From NCBI GenBank assembly GCA_018340375.1, contig JAFFJZ010000006.1, forward strand, positions 24,434,001 to 24,498,000: a stretch of DNA of 64,000 nt, given 5' to 3'. The stretch is from Gonatopus flavifemur (Eukaryota > Arthropoda > Insecta > Hymenoptera > Dryinidae). The first letter of the stretch is position 1. The number at the start of each line of letters is the position of its first letter. The notes beneath the pieces were generated by a model. The model worked only from the letters and a program-made list of their open reading frames with translations. It was not told the origin of the DNA and did no database searches. This document shows positions 35,301-48,020 of this stretch, piece by piece. A program made the translations under genes and the position numbers.

Positions 35301-38300
35301 ATCAGTATTTAATAACGGGAAACGTAAACTACGGAGCAAGAACAAAATCTCAGTATTTATTTGAGACTATTCGTGTCATGATACGTTTTCTTTTCACTAA
35401 TATAATTGCAAGAGGATAATCATAATTGTATCGTTTCTGGGATACGCAAGCGTAATCAAATACGTATGAAAAAGAACAATAACACTTACCTGTTGAGCTC
35501 CTGGAGTTGCTTTATTCCACAAAACCATGAGACCTCGGTTGTAACCGATGAGTATATTATCTGGATGCCCAGGTTGTTCCGCTATCGCTTCCACTGCTCC
35601 AGGATTCTTTTTATAATCATCCGGCACGCTGTTGTCAAGAATAATATGATTCAATGTCAACGCGATGGGATTTAGAATGGAATAACGGGTTTTTATACTC
35701 ACTTTTGCATCACGACATCTTGGTAAATGATGTTATCCGGCATGGAAAATGTTTTCAGATTCAGAAGGTAGATATTCCCACCTTCGGTACCCAAAAGCAA
35801 ATTTTCTCCGCTCGATTCCAAACACATGGCCGAGATTTTCTTCAGTTTACCTTCCAAGGATAAAGATTTGGTTTCCACGACTGAACTTTCGTTGATCTCC
35901 CATAGATGCAAGGAATTGTCGTCGCATAATGACACCACTCGACCCTTGGGGGAAAAATACATTTCTTTAGTCTCGAAACTATGTCATTTATTTATTCACA
36001 AAAAATTTTTATATTCTTCTTTCTTTGACGTGAAATCTACACTCATTTGTTGAATTTCAATTCCCCCCCAAGTATAATTATTTATATTTTTATGTTCTTA
36101 AAGCGGTTCCCAGCGTTAATTTATACCTGAAATATCATAATTTAGGTGGGAACTTCGTTTTAGATATCAAATATACCCGGGAATTTGAACAAAATCGAAA
36201 AATTTTAAATAAATTTCCTCGTCTACATAAGCAACATTGTGCACGAATAGCTCTTTCATTCAGTTCATCATCGATATTTCAATCTCAAAATAAATTTCTG
36301 AGTAAATGATAAAATTCTAGATTCCAATCATGGTCAGCAGTAAAAGTCAATGATGTAATAACATGAAAAAAAAAAAGAAAAAAACAGGAACATGGTTTAC
36401 TCTAATCAAAGAAAAATTTACCACAGATTGTGATCTCATCCATTCACTATCTTATCGTTTCTAAGGTTCGTTCAAGGAATCGCTACTTTAAAACATAGTG
36501 AGAATGTAGGTTAAGTGGATATATTTTATTTGCGATGATTGGAATTATTTCTGATGGCCTAATCATTTCATCGCGTTCAATCATACATTATTATTTTGAA
36601 ATTCTGGGTGATGAGGGAAGACTATGAATTAATTACACTGCAATTATAATTCAAACATCACGTATGATACTGTACAATACAATTCACGTGTGACATAGTT
36701 ACAGAAGCCTGTTGAAAAGAAAGGTGGAATAGTGATAAAAGGATTACAATATCTTCAGAGGTGTTCGAATAAACAATGGAAAATTGTATGTCTGCAAATC
36801 TGACACGAAAGGGAGGAAGGATTTATTTGGTATATCGGTGATGTTTGATCAATAGGCCACAACATTCTATTCTAGAAAAGAGGATTAAGAGTGTTGAATT
36901 ATCAAATGAGAGTGAACTGAACTGTTATTGCTAAAAAATCAAGCTCTAAAAACACAATCCCAAATCATATCTGCAATATACACATACCTCGTTTGGGAGA
37001 GCAACGATTTTGGTAACAGCATTTTCTCCACTTTCGATAGAATGTTGTCCGTAAAATTCGACTCCTGGCCTTCCAAATCTGTTGTATATCGATTCTCGAG
37101 TCAAGGAATAATAAAACACGCGAACAATGAAATGTGTAACAACATTTTTCGAAATCTTCATACACGAACGTGAGCTGATATTGAATAACATTACATACAA
37201 CATGCACACTCGACAAGATTTTGTTTGTAAAATTATAGTTTTTACGCTGACTCGAAAGTCTCGTAACGAAAATCATGAGCAAGCGAGTTGACACGTTAAC
37301 GAGTCGATTGAATAATTGAAAACAAAAGTAGAATATGAGATATTCGATGTGTGTCAAAGGATACACTTTGATAGCGCCAGATGCTGTACCGATGATCATC
37401 AATCGTAGACTCGGATCCCAAGCGAGAGCGGTGGGTTTGTTTGGAAAACCATGCTGGATCGTCTGCAAAGTGACAGAAAACAAATACGTTTTGTTAAAAT
37501 TTCAATAAGAAATAACACAGTAAAATTGATTTGAACGAGCGGTAGGAGAATTCACATCACGCCAATCGCAAGCGCGATATAATTCCATGTAATTCAATAA
37601 ATCAACGATTACGGATATCTCGTTCATCTTTTTTTCTCTCTTTCTTATGAATCAATTCATGTAATCATACAATTCTTACTATTAGAAGGGTCACGATCGG
37701 TTGAACCGTTAAGCTTGACCGTGGGCGTTGAAAAGATATTTAAATCATAGATGCGTGTACAATAACGTTTGTAAAAATTTAAAAAAACGTTATTTCTAGA
37801 ATTCAATGAGTCACACGCGATGTTTTTCATGTTTTCCGTATACAGAAGTTCTCACTTGCGTAACGCTCTCTCTCTCTCTCTTGAATTTTATCGCTGGAAG
37901 AGAAAAACGGTACCTAGTCGTTTGAATTTGATGAATAAAAAGGAGCTTTGTCCGCTACAGTGACTAGATTTTTCTATAAAAAAAAAGGCAAGGAAGAAAA
38001 CATGTTTCTCGATGATTCACTTGCCATGCTTTTGTTGATCCCATTCTACGCTATACATGCTGTTCTAAAGGAATCGATTGAATCACTTTTTTGAACCTCT
38101 TGTTTCAAGAGCTCATCGAATTTCATGAACGGAATGACAAAAGTTATCGATATTTAGAAAAATGACTGACAATTCAAGGGAAAACAGTGAATAAACCCAG
38201 GTAAAAATTGACCATGGGCGCTAGGTTGCCGCAAGGCTCACCAAGATGGACCGAGCCTAGGCTACCAGGCATGGCGCAAATCTGAAATGATAACATCATT

Positions 38301-41300
38301 TCAGCCTCAGCCCATTTGTTTCCACAATCAAGACCCAACACTGGAAACAGGGTTGTGATAGCATATGCCGTCAATGGCAGACCATACAAAAATTTGTTCG
38401 CCAAGGATGAGCCAACGCTGTAGCAATCTTGCGGCAGGATTGCGCCCATCTCATGCCAATGGTCACTTTTATTTTTTATTGTAATTGAAAATAAAATAAA
38501 AAATCCATTCTATCATTTCGATTGAACGAAATGAATGTCGGAGAATTTCAACATGTAATTTTTCTGATTAGTTTAAACTGATGAATGACGTAAATCCGGT
38601 GGTCCTGGCGTAGAAGTAGGCGGGTCTGTAAACAGATGAAGAATTATTTCTGTCATGGAATCTTCAAAGGAGACTTATATATTGATTGAATGCTTGGTTC
38701 GCCACTCGCAGGAAACAAGCATCACTCTGGTGAGAGTTATTGTAATTTGCTGTTTGAGAAGGAAGTTTCACTCTTAGCCAAGCTATTACTCAAGTCGAGT
38801 CAAGCTAACGCCTAAACTGAGCGAGGCCATCGCCCAAGCTGAGCCAGGCTATTGCCCAAGCTGGACCAAGCTACGACCCATGCTTGGTGCAACATGAGAA
38901 TCCATTGTCATTCAGAGTTGCCTAATGCTTGGAGCAGTGTCCCGCCAAGCCCTAGAGAGCCTCTGTTGCAAGCATGCTTTTTCCTTCAAGCAATATTGGT
39001 TGAAGGATGGACCAAGCGTGGCGCAGCCAATGATCAATGATGGATCAATGAAGTCGATTTATGACTTCCCATATCGGTACCATGTTTAAACCATTGTCAA
39101 CCATCCTTGTCCCTACATAGATTGCCCAGCTTTGGCTGGCAGCCTTGCGTCTAGCTATATTCCGTCGTCAGCATTGGCGGAGCCTGAAGATTTTTATATG
39201 GGAAGATGAGCGATTTCAAAAGAATCGATTAAAATTCGACGAAAATTTTATAGAAAAGAGATCGATTTTTTTCAAACCGCCCATCTCTATCGCTAAAGAA
39301 TAATCGTAGTGAGTTTACAAAAGTTAACAATGATTCGGATAAAAATTTGCAGATGGATACAAAAATAGGATTGAAATTGATAGAAAAACAATCCAGTTTT
39401 ATTCTATTTTCGTATCCATCGGCAAATTTTTATCCGAATCTATCCGCATTCTTACCAGGGTTTATTATTTTCGCTACGAATTTTTGGCGAACTTACTACA
39501 AACATTCTTCAGCGATCCTCTTTTTCCCTGAATTAACAGTGAAAATTTCTCATGTTGCTGAAGTTTGAATCGTTTATAAAAACGAAACTAAAATTCAAAC
39601 CCGCCAAATCTGACGAATGAACGAACTTTAAAAAAGTACTGCAAAATTTTGGGTCTTCAACAGCTGAGTATTTTGTTGTTCGATTACTAATTCGCTTCAA
39701 TAAAAGATTCAAACTTCAGCAACATCATTTCTCTGAATGTCGATGAATGAAATTTATAGAAGATTTTGAAAAGCGATAAAGTATCATGAAACTCGGAAAA
39801 ACTAGGAACATTCGCTTTGAGCGAAGTTAAAAGCAATTCTCAGCTAATTAAAAAATTATAAAATCCTTTTCATACAGTGATTCGCTCGAATTAGTTATTG
39901 GAAGTACACTGAGAAAAATTTGTGATCGTGGTAAGGATCTGAAGTATGGTTATTACAGATAGTAGTAGTATTTTCTGATACCGATCTAGATTGTTTCATA
40001 CTAATCTGGATCGTTCCTGGAACGATCCATTAAGTTTGTGGTAGCAATATCGACATCCTTGTACTCCAGATAGCTATAATAGCTGGAATATTATTCTTAT
40101 GAAAGCAATATTGTTTTTTCAGTGTAAGTACCTATCATAAGGAATTATGAGAAGACTTTTTCGTCTGGATATAAAAGTGATAAAATGATTTTACATTAAT
40201 TTTACATTCCCATGATTTTACAGAATATTTGTAGAAAAAATCGCGACGATTCCGTTGTTTATAGTAACAAAACGACGCGCATTTTCTTCGGTATTGATCG
40301 TTGGAAAGATCAATTTATAAAAGTGAAGGAATAATGATATCGTCCATGGGGATGACCTTATTCCGTGTTTGCATCAAAAATAGTATTTCCACTACTCGTT
40401 ACTGAATTTTCCTTACCACGAAAGTGATTTTTTGAATATTTTATAATAGATGGAAATCATTAGAAATTTTCAACATTTTTATAGTGAAAATTCCAAATAC
40501 GATACGTTTCGAGAATTATTCAATTCGATCATGAAATGTACACTCGTGACATTGTTTCTTATATCTCGATACACAGTCATTTGTTTATCAGTGCATTTTT
40601 ACTCAGGAAATTACATAGCACGTAGTGTAATTCCATTCATTTTGATTTGAGAAGCGATGATTCCTCGCAGATAAGCTCTCCTCGGTTTATCATAAATCGA
40701 TATTTATCTCAAAATGACCAATATGAGTCAATACAAATAAGTACACCACTCTTACGATGAGTAAACACCAAAGCACGTTAATCGCTCCCCTATTTTTGTT
40801 TCGTTTGCTTTTTCGTTCTTCGTATCAACAAATCGAATTTGTGAATTTTCAGCTCTCCAACGGGATATCGAATACATTTCCATATTTTAAAAAGACTGAA
40901 GAAAAACTGAAAAACAAACACGCAATGAGTAGATTTCTAGGTTTCATCCTCAAGCAACTTAATTCCAAGACATTCTATATACGCGAAGTGTTTTATATTA
41001 CTCGTTCTTGCTATATACGTAACTTGTTCATTTGTTAACCCACAATAGTTCATAGTTATGTTGGTCATGTCATAGCAAGTATAGCGTGATATTTATAGCC
41101 TTAACTGTGAATGCTGTGATGATAATTATAAAACTTGGGTCAAGTCTTGTATGTTCATCGTATATTCAATCAAATATTTCACCTTCCTCTCAGCGCACTC
41201 GCTCGAGAAAAAAACCACGTAATCTTTCATTATCTAAAATTGTGTTTTAAGTAATGATGAGTCAACGAGTAAGTGGATGACAATTAATCGAATATCAAAG

Positions 41301-44300
41301 GTTGAAGTGATAATGATCGTTGAGGAAACATTGTGCTTATATTCTCTGATGTTTTTTCTCTATTAATTCATTCATCTACCTAAATTGGGAAGAACTACTG
41401 ATAGATACTTAGTTTGCATCCAAACTGTATTTTCAAATTGTATTTTTAATTAAAAGGAACGAAACAATTCAATCTTTGAGCAGACAAAGATAATTTATAG
41501 TTCAATTTTAGTTCAATGAATAAGTTCACTTTACTTTAAAACTAGAAAGTACATCAGAATATTCCGCTTGTCTTGATATTTCTTCAAGGCATCTTACAGT
41601 GGGCAAAGGAAGGAAGGAAGGAAGGAAGGATAATCGAGGAACGATACCTTCCGAATCGATAAAGCATATAAAACGGTCGTTTTTACCTGAGGAGGAAAGA
41701 ACGCTGGATGGAAGATCTTTGGCTTTCAAAAGAAACGACAGAAATCTTCTCGAAGGTGTGTTGGAAAGTTTTCGCGCTGTTTGATGATTCGGATGAAAGG
41801 AAGGGAAAGAGAGAAAGAAAGAAGAAAAGAGGAGAACTCGTCGATGGTGGAGAATCGGTTGGGCCTAAAATTCGAGGATTCGTATCAATGAGAAAAATGT
41901 TCATAAATTGAACAAATTGTTTGTCTTTTGTATCATTACGTCATCTTGATTCTCTTTTCTGCATCAGGTTTGATCGATGATATTGATCAATAAAATAAAG
42001 TTGGTTGAAAGATTCCTCGTTGCCCACGGTAAATATTCTCAAGGTTTACGAGTTCTTTGAATTCGAGAAGGAAGTTGTGTGCAGTAACACTCGCAAGGTG
42101 AAATAAATGTGGAGAATATGCAATTTTCGCTGATATTCTTACGATTCTGGTTCCATGCACTCACTTTGATAACAAACAACAAATTCATTGTTAAATTTAA
42201 TTGATTTATATTCATATCTCTGCCGAATGTTGAGGAAATTGTGCAGAATATTAATGTTACACTGCAGAAAATTGAATTTCTCCGTACATACATCATTATT
42301 ATTTTAATGTTGAAATGATTGAATGGAATGAAACAATCAGAGAATAAGCTTAGGTTCAGTTACCGTGATACAGAGTAACGTATGATTAGATTAAACAGTA
42401 TTTTTTAATATCATATTACATGCTTTTAAGCTAATGTTCATTCACCGGTCTGATGACTTCGAGTGAGTATTTTTAAACCTTTGCTGTATTTTTTCGGAAT
42501 TCAACGAGGAGATTCCAAATACCCCTCTGACGCTATTTGAATTTTCATTACAACGTGCACGTAAAATTTTAATTCATAGATGTTGAATTTGCATGATGAG
42601 TTTTGTATCTCCTCCTAGTTCATTGTCACAACAGTTGTTTTCATATCCAGAACATTTACGGAATGTGACGTCGTATCACGAATAAAACGTAAGGTCAAAT
42701 GCGCTCAATGGCGTCGAATATCACCAACTTTGTTCGTCAAGTTTTTGTGAATCGATAATCAAATCTACCGAAATGACCGCAAGATCGAAGTAATGACATT
42801 AAAGTTTTTCAAAAGATTGGTCATTAGTTTGGGGTTATTTTAAAAGCTAATTTGGCGCAAGGAGTCTCACAATGTTCTTTGCGTAACAACAGCAGATGTC
42901 TTCATCCTGGAGAACTGAATTTCACATTCATTCAAATGGAATTTTAAAGTGTATAATGTTGGTGTAATTTTGATAAAAAATTTAAACTGTTATAGAATTA
43001 TGTTGGTACACGAAGAAGCGCGCATCAGTTTCAAAATGAAACTATAACTCTGAAAGAACTTCAATTGTTTTCCATATTAGTCATCCGGATGGCGTAATAA
43101 ATACAAGGGAATAGAAACGTTCATGTCACTGAACCTTTCGCGAACAATTACACGTCATGGACAACGTCGTGTGTCTCTACATCGTGATCTATGAATCTCA
43201 GTGACGTATCAGAATCGTTTTTTTACCTTTTTTAAAAAAATTGAAAGTTGACTATTTCTTTGAATTTTTGAATCGACTTTGAAGTGAAAAGATTTTTATT
43301 TGAAAAAAGCGGGCCGCAAAAAATAATTTATTCGACCGAATGAACTGAAGTTAGTTGTGAAAATTAGTTCCGAGTAATAAAAGAATAGAAACTGGCAATA
43401 AAAGCTGTAGTAAAGGCAACTTCAAATTAGTAACATCAACTAAAGTCAGAGAAATTAAATTTGAATTTAGTTGAGCAAACGCCCGGTTTAGTTATCCAAA
43501 TATCAACAACTGTATCTGGTTGCTGGAACTAATTATTCTTTTCGTTGAGCCATACGAGGGATTTGATTATCGACTATTAATTTGGCTTCAGAAGTATCAT
43601 CATTATTCAAATCAAGTGTATAAAAATGTTCCAACCTGAGGGGAAAACATTCTCTGAAAATTTCAAAGGTTTTCATAGTTTTTTAGGGATGCGAGAGAGG
43701 CGAAAAAGAAAAATATTTGTATTTCTTCTTTGGAGGAATGTAAAGATCATTTTGAAGGGAATTAATTGGAAAATGGTGGGTGGGTGGTACTATCAGAAGG
43801 GTAGAGAATTACTCGATTCCTTGTCTCTCGATGGAATGATGATGGATCGACTGGAGAACGGATTGGCGCATTGCAACAAATAACAAACTAGTTTCTCAAC
43901 ACGGCCACATGAACGTTCATGATACACGTTCAAGATGATGAATTCAAAATAAACAGTGGCCAGGAAAAATATTTGCTTCCGTAAGGCCGGCAGTTTCGAA
44001 ATGATAAATAAGGAAATAAGTTTCGATGTTGTCGAGATGTTATATATATATATATATATATGTGTGTGTAATTTATTACCCAATAGCATTCTTAAACAGA
44101 TATAACACGTTCATTCAAACGCAACGAACTATTAGCGAAAAATATTCGTGTACCGTTATAATACTGTTCTATGTACGTTGAAATATCGCCATACCGAATC
44201 ATGCGCTAAAGGTTGAAAGATTTATGTTACATCCTCGGGTATATGAATTCTCTCAACGAAATACGTAACCGTTGAGTATGAAAGATCGGGAGGAGGACGA

Positions 44301-47114
44301 CCTGATTATACTTACCTGCTCTCTAAATTCGAGAGTGAAAAATCACTTGTTTTACCGCATCAAAAGTCTTATAAGTGAGGTCAAACGCTTGGAATATGCT
44401 GAATTCCCAATCTCTCGAAGAGAAAAGTTCACTCTAGAATCAAAACTGTTGTGAATTTCTAACCTTTAACTATCAATTTAAGATGATACCTGCGCCGGGA
44501 TATTAGCCAAATTCATTCGAAACTGAAGCAATGACATCAAAATATCGCTTTATACAGATCTTCTTGAATTGATATTTTGCTTCATTTTTGAATGAAATGT
44601 CAGAATAAATTTGGCTAATGTCCCGACGCTGGTATCCTCTTAAGGGCACTCAAGTACTAACAAAAGCGAGTCAAATTTGCGCCAACTTTTTTGCATAAAT
44701 CATGCGTTCAATGGAAATTTTCAATGGATAATAATAAAATCCACGGCCAGGATTAGACTTGAAAGTCAAGTTTCAGTCTTTTTCTGATTTTCTGGCGAGT
44801 ATAAGAGGATTTTGAAAGTAATAACCTCCAACTGTTAAAAATTTGTTGTAATTTTGTTTTGCAATACTCGCAAACTATGAAGAAACCTAAATTGATATTC
44901 AGAGTGCAATCTCAGGTATGTAATACTCGATTACTATCGATTTTGAATTCAATTTTATCAAGTAATTCATGAAAAAAGTTGGCGCAAAATTTAATCCACT
45001 TCTCCTGATTCTTGAGTGTCCTTAAAATGATAGAAATTTTGATCAAAAACTTGAATAGCTCCATTCCGGTTGGTTATTAAGAATCAAACAGGAAGAAAAA
45101 TCCCGTTTTGGCAACATAGCTGACTGGATAGACAAGGAAATCTTATTCTGAAAATGTTAGGAAGTATATGAAATGAAATGCCCGGGAAAGGATCGATCGA
45201 TTCTCATTTGTTTACCAATTGAGATATAAAATATGGAAATATGTCGTTCAGAGCGGTGTAATTTAGAATTGTTGAGAGCAGACAAAGTCTACATCAACAT
45301 GGGAATGAGATTGGTTGTTCTCATCGTTTTCCAGGAGATTCCTCGAATATAGTGTTCTCCCGTACGCGGAGTGTGGAAGGAACCTCGGAGACGTCGCGGG
45401 ACATCAATGGATTCTTCAAGACCTATGATGGATCACCGATGGAGGGGAAATGACCTGGGACACGGGATTCAAGGATCGTCGACTTTGCCTGCAAGGTATG
45501 TGAGAAATAAAGCTTTCTGTATTCTTGTGCGTTGGGGTAGAGAAATGAAGCTGCAGTTGGATCTTCCGTATCGATGGATTTTCGGGTCAATGTCATGGGA
45601 GCATGCGAGTCCGATGATTTCCGGCGATCGAAAAGGTGCTGCGAGTGCGTGCAAAGTTGAATATTTCAATCTCCAGTGGTTGGAGAAATGGAAACAGTTT
45701 AAGAGGGATTTGGATTCTCTCGTCACCGCTGACAAAGTGCGGAAAGCATAGGAGACTATCCTTATAACAGTCCCAGGAGAGAATCATGTCTGGCAAAGAG
45801 GAGTTTTTAGTGGGTAGACTACGACAGACAACTACCATCGTTAGTCCCAGCAATTCCGCATATCGGGGAACAATCTAGCTCCCTGATGGTGCACATACAG
45901 CATATCTTCCTTTGCAGAAATAAAAGACTTCGATTGCTGTATAGATGTTTCATTTGTAATTTTAGAATGCAAATTTGGAAAGTGCAATGTTGCACTTTGG
46001 AAGGACTTTGAAGGGATCGTTGAGAGACTCCCGACGAACTTTCAAAAGACTTTTAATGGACCCATGACCAGTGTGGTTGGACTGGCTTGCAATGGAATGC
46101 TCGCTCCAAATAATTTGGTCTTCTAAATAAATAATGTATTCGCCACAAGTAATAAATTTTGGCACCCAATCGAATAATTGATTCCTACAAATAAATATTC
46201 TATGGAGAGAGGACAAATGAATATTTTTGAGAGAAAATTTATATTTATGAAGAGGGCCTCCGGTGATCGCCGGATTGCTAGTTCGACACTGTCCATGACA
46301 GATTCAAGGCAAATTTCTACCAGGCTCATCCGTAATCAAAGAAAAGTACTGCATTCTGGGAGTAAACATTTCCGAAATTGAATTCATGAAAAGGCCTGAA
46401 GTTTGCAGGGAATGATTTATCTACTGCGGTACAAATCCTGGATTTCGGGTTTCGAGAAGATAATTTTGTTCAGTGGATAAAACAAAACCCACAAAACCAA
46501 GCACGGTTTTTTCACATCAATTACTCGAAATTGAATTCATGAAATTTCCAGGGATAATTCTGTGAGACTTAATCATGAAAGAGCCCGAATTTTGAATGAA
46601 GTCTCTTTGCTCAGGGCTCCCTTAGCTACAGCACTGTACGTGTATCACATCACATAATAATCACGTATATTACAAGATAATTAATAAATATGTATTACGC
46701 TACTCCAGATTTCCTTTCATTCGATTCTTTCGTACGCGTTCTCAGTATCAACAGGATACCCACGATCATTTAAATGAAAAATCCATATGGATCTCTACGA
46801 ACGCGACAAAATAGTTCCTAAAACCGTCAAAACTGTCCCTTCCTTTCTCTCTTCGATAAATTACCACTCGAACTCTTACGGTAATCTATGAATGAAAGTT
46901 TACGAACAGGAGAAAAACACTTGTGACCGATACTCTGCTGCATTCGTTCCTTATAAACAACTGTAAATTTTTGATATTCGTACTGTCATTCAACCACCAT
47001 CAAAACGAATAAACCCTTAAAACTCTTTACCTTTCTGAAAGCAAACAAATCCTTCTGCAATTTTTGTCTCTCGGCAGTCGGTTGTTGTCCTTTCCCTCTG
47101 ATGAATTTCAACAT
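29345..47114 (-). CDS. l(2)gl: Lethal(2) giant larvae homologue (WD40 cell-polarity protein)
   Basis: Coding exons: 47114-47031, 37462-37365, 37078-36988, 35944-35703, 35628-35490, 34389-34202, 33905-33620, 33312-32562, 32487-32331, 32252-32107, 32031-31515, 31435-31137, about 30838-30639, 30450-30233, 29990-29908, 29449-29345. Total is near 1,200 aa, similar to the fly protein. The start MLKFIRGKGQQPTAERQKLQ is the family N-terminus. WD40-type blocks follow (ALAWDPSLRLMIIGTASGAI, GRPGVEFYGQHS, LLLTGHEDGTIRFWNASDVA). The polybasic aPKC-target segment (RRKSFKKSLRESFRRLRKGR, residues 638-657) has serines at about 641, 645 and 649. A second propeller and a Thr/Ser-rich tail (LVVKTTTTISQSTNSTT) follow. 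Lgl acts at the basolateral cortex against aPKC and Par-6. One junction, exon 12 to 13, is unresolved; all others keep phase. Confidence 0.95.
30639..30838 (-). CDS. l(2)gl: l(2)gl exon 13, upstream border uncertain
   Basis: The frame IAARMLNSKISPLVSILESC continues to ITIDSVKDHL and joins exon 14 in phase at CT|GTGAGT. The nearest acceptor is CACTAAG (30840-30839), which gives a phase 0 entry. Exon 12 ends in phase 1 at its strong donor (A|GTAAGT), so the two do not fit directly. A weaker phase 0 donor in exon 12 (GGG|GTAGTG), a tiny extra exon, or a non-AG acceptor near 30865 giving NPFAMSTTK upstream are all possible. Confidence 0.7.
30893..30919. repeat. l(2)gl: (AT)n microsatellite in l(2)gl intron 12
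   Basis: A run of alternating A and T lies just upstream of exon 13, with a further TATAGATATATG tail. It overlaps spurious ORFs rich in Tyr and Ile. Confidence 0.85.
32331..32487 (-). CDS. l(2)gl: l(2)gl exon 9, aPKC phosphorylation segment
   Basis: This small exon encodes DLSGAGDTPISRRKSFKKSL followed by RESFRRLRKGRSQRR. The three serines spaced four residues apart inside a basic, amphipathic stretch are the known aPKC sites of fly and vertebrate Lgl. The same basic stretch binds plasma-membrane phosphoinositides, and phosphorylation releases the protein to the cytosol. The whole regulatory switch sits in one exon. Confidence 0.93.
38170..39190. repeat. Dispersed repeat copy A, rich in CCAAGC/GCTTGG
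   Basis: The part from 38811 to 39050 aligns with the reverse complement of 60890-61215, for example GTTGCCTAATGCTTGG and CCTTCAAGCAATATTGGTTG. GC content and word use differ from the surrounding intron. The 38174-38449 (-) ORF is part of this repeat, not a gene. Confidence 0.65.
39332..39440. repeat. 109-bp near-perfect hairpin
   Basis: GATTCGGATAAAAATTTGCA at the left pairs with TGGCAAATTTTTATCCGAATC-type sequence at the right (read in part), continuing through GATGGATACAAAAATA. The stem is about 40 bp with few mismatches. Likely a small MITE. Confidence 0.6.
39550..39727. repeat. Inverted repeat with GTTGCTGAAGTTTGAATCG ends
   Basis: ATGTTGCTGAAGTTTGAATC at the left is the complement of GATTCAAACTTCAGCAACAT at the right. 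Related single arms occur near 48420-48445 and 51424-51452, so this is a dispersed family. Confidence 0.6.
39907..40124. mobile_element. CACNG-end hairpin MITE, copy 4, TA target
   Basis: The ends CACTGAGAAAAATTTGTG and TTGTTTTTTCAGTG are flanked by TA. Complementary blocks around CTGGATCGTTCC and GGAACGATCC fill the centre. Confidence 0.75.
41598..41632. repeat. GGAA tetranucleotide microsatellite
   Basis: About six units of GAAG/GGAA in tandem lie inside a longer purine-rich stretch. The purine bias explains the open frames seen here on both strands. Confidence 0.8.
44040..44070. repeat. (TA)n(TG)n microsatellite
   Basis: A run of TA units passes into GTGTGTGTG. It explains the Tyr/Ile-rich ORF on the opposite strand. 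Confidence 0.8.
44487..44638. mobile_element. Hairpin element with GATACC ends
   Basis: The left end GATGATACCTGCGCCGGG pairs with CCCGACGCTGGTATCCTC, followed inward by TTAGCCAAATTCATTC and its complement. It abuts the TTAA element that begins at 44644. Confidence 0.65.
44640..45025. mobile_element. piggyBac-like MITE with TTAA target duplication
   Basis: TTAA stands at 44640-44643 and 45022-45025. Between them the ends GGGCACTCAAGTACTAAC and GATTCTTGAGTGTCC are complementary, and GCGCCAACTTTTTT recurs inverted at both arms. TTAA duplication is the hallmark of piggyBac-type transposition. At 378 bp it cannot encode a transposase. Confidence 0.75.
47031..47114 (-). CDS. l(2)gl: l(2)gl coding exon 1
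   Basis: It encodes the 28 residues from MLKFIRG to FAFRK, ending phase 0 at AAAG|GTAAAG. It is separated from the rest of the gene by a 9.6 kb intron. The next exon begins TIQHGFPNKPTALAWDPS, as in other Lgl proteins. Confidence 0.93.
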
Positions 47115-48020
47115 TTTTGTAAAAATGAAGTTACACGCACACCAAATAACACGTGAACGTACACGTATAATACATATACGAACTCGGTGACGGTTTTCAG
47201 GATCAATTAATTCACTTGAATTTCATCACCGCACGATTAATCACCACCGTTCTTCTCCGATACACGTCTAATTGTGGTAACAAAAATCCTGTTCACCCGT
47301 TTAAAATGGAATCATATGCACGACACATGTGTACGCCTGGAAAAAAACACACATGTACTACGTTATAAAAATTGAATTTGATCGATTGTGTTTCATGTAC
47401 GTGGTCTTTTTTAATTTGATTTATCGATGTTACGAGCGGAAAATATATGTATGCATCTATATATACATAATCAAAGGCATACACACTTCGAGAGAGTACC
47501 GACTGTTTTTTTCCTTTTCACGCCGCGAATCTTCTTCCTTTCTTTCACTATAAGATCCCCGAGACACCACCTATGTGTCAGACATAGGCGGTTGGCATTT
47601 TATTGGCCGAAGAGAAGCTTATATCGTCGACAAGCACTTGGCGCTACGTCACAAAAAAACACAACGATCCTGGATTATCCGGTTTGAATTTTTCACGCGA
47701 TCGAGAAGAAAATTCGTTGAATACATGGACGATCGGTCTGTCGAGGATTGAGGAACGGAGGCGGGCGTTTGATGGTACTTTATTCCATTTCCATCACGTT
47801 CTTCACTCGCGTTGACTCGCGTCTCTCCTCGCGTGTCTTTCGACAAAACAATGTCGGTCCCGTCCGTAGTCGGTGTCGTCGCCGCGTCGGCTCGGCCTGT
47901 CCACCAATCCAAAACCTCGTCGAAACTCGGCTGGAGTCTATCCACTCGACGAGGTTCGGGCTTTTCCGTATAAACTAACTATACAGGATCGGGCGCGCCC
48001 GTACGAACAATGACCTCGGT
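47115..48020 (-). promoter_or_regulatory. l(2)gl: l(2)gl upstream region with CpG-rich block
   Basis: Bases 47560-48010 are clearly richer in CG dinucleotides than the rest of the window, and they lie 0.5-0.9 kb upstream of the l(2)gl start codon. This suits a promoter or 5' UTR. A 98-codon minus-strand ORF (47945-47649, MDRLQPSFDEVLDWWTGRAD at its start) lies here. It could be an upstream ORF or leader artefact. No core promoter motif was identified. Confidence 0.4.

Larger units (their letters stand above)
37463..47030 (-). other. l(2)gl: l(2)gl intron 1 (9.6 kb), repeat-rich
   Basis: No coding exon is recognised. The intron holds a dispersed repeat at 38170-39190, hairpins at 39332-39440 and 39550-39727, MITEs at 39907-40124, 44487-44638 and 44644-45021, a GGAA microsatellite at about 41604-41630 and a TA run at 44040-44062. 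ORFs 43626-43883 (+) and 45371-45751 (+) have no family resemblance. Confidence 0.5.

Noticed and set aside
38174..38449. 91-codon minus-strand ORF with hydrophobic stretches
   Set aside because: Part of a dispersed repeat region; no recognisable domain.
45371..45751. 126-codon plus-strand ORF, Trp/Arg-rich
   Set aside because: Open on both strands, no homology I recognise, inside l(2)gl intron 1. Could be a repeat fragment.
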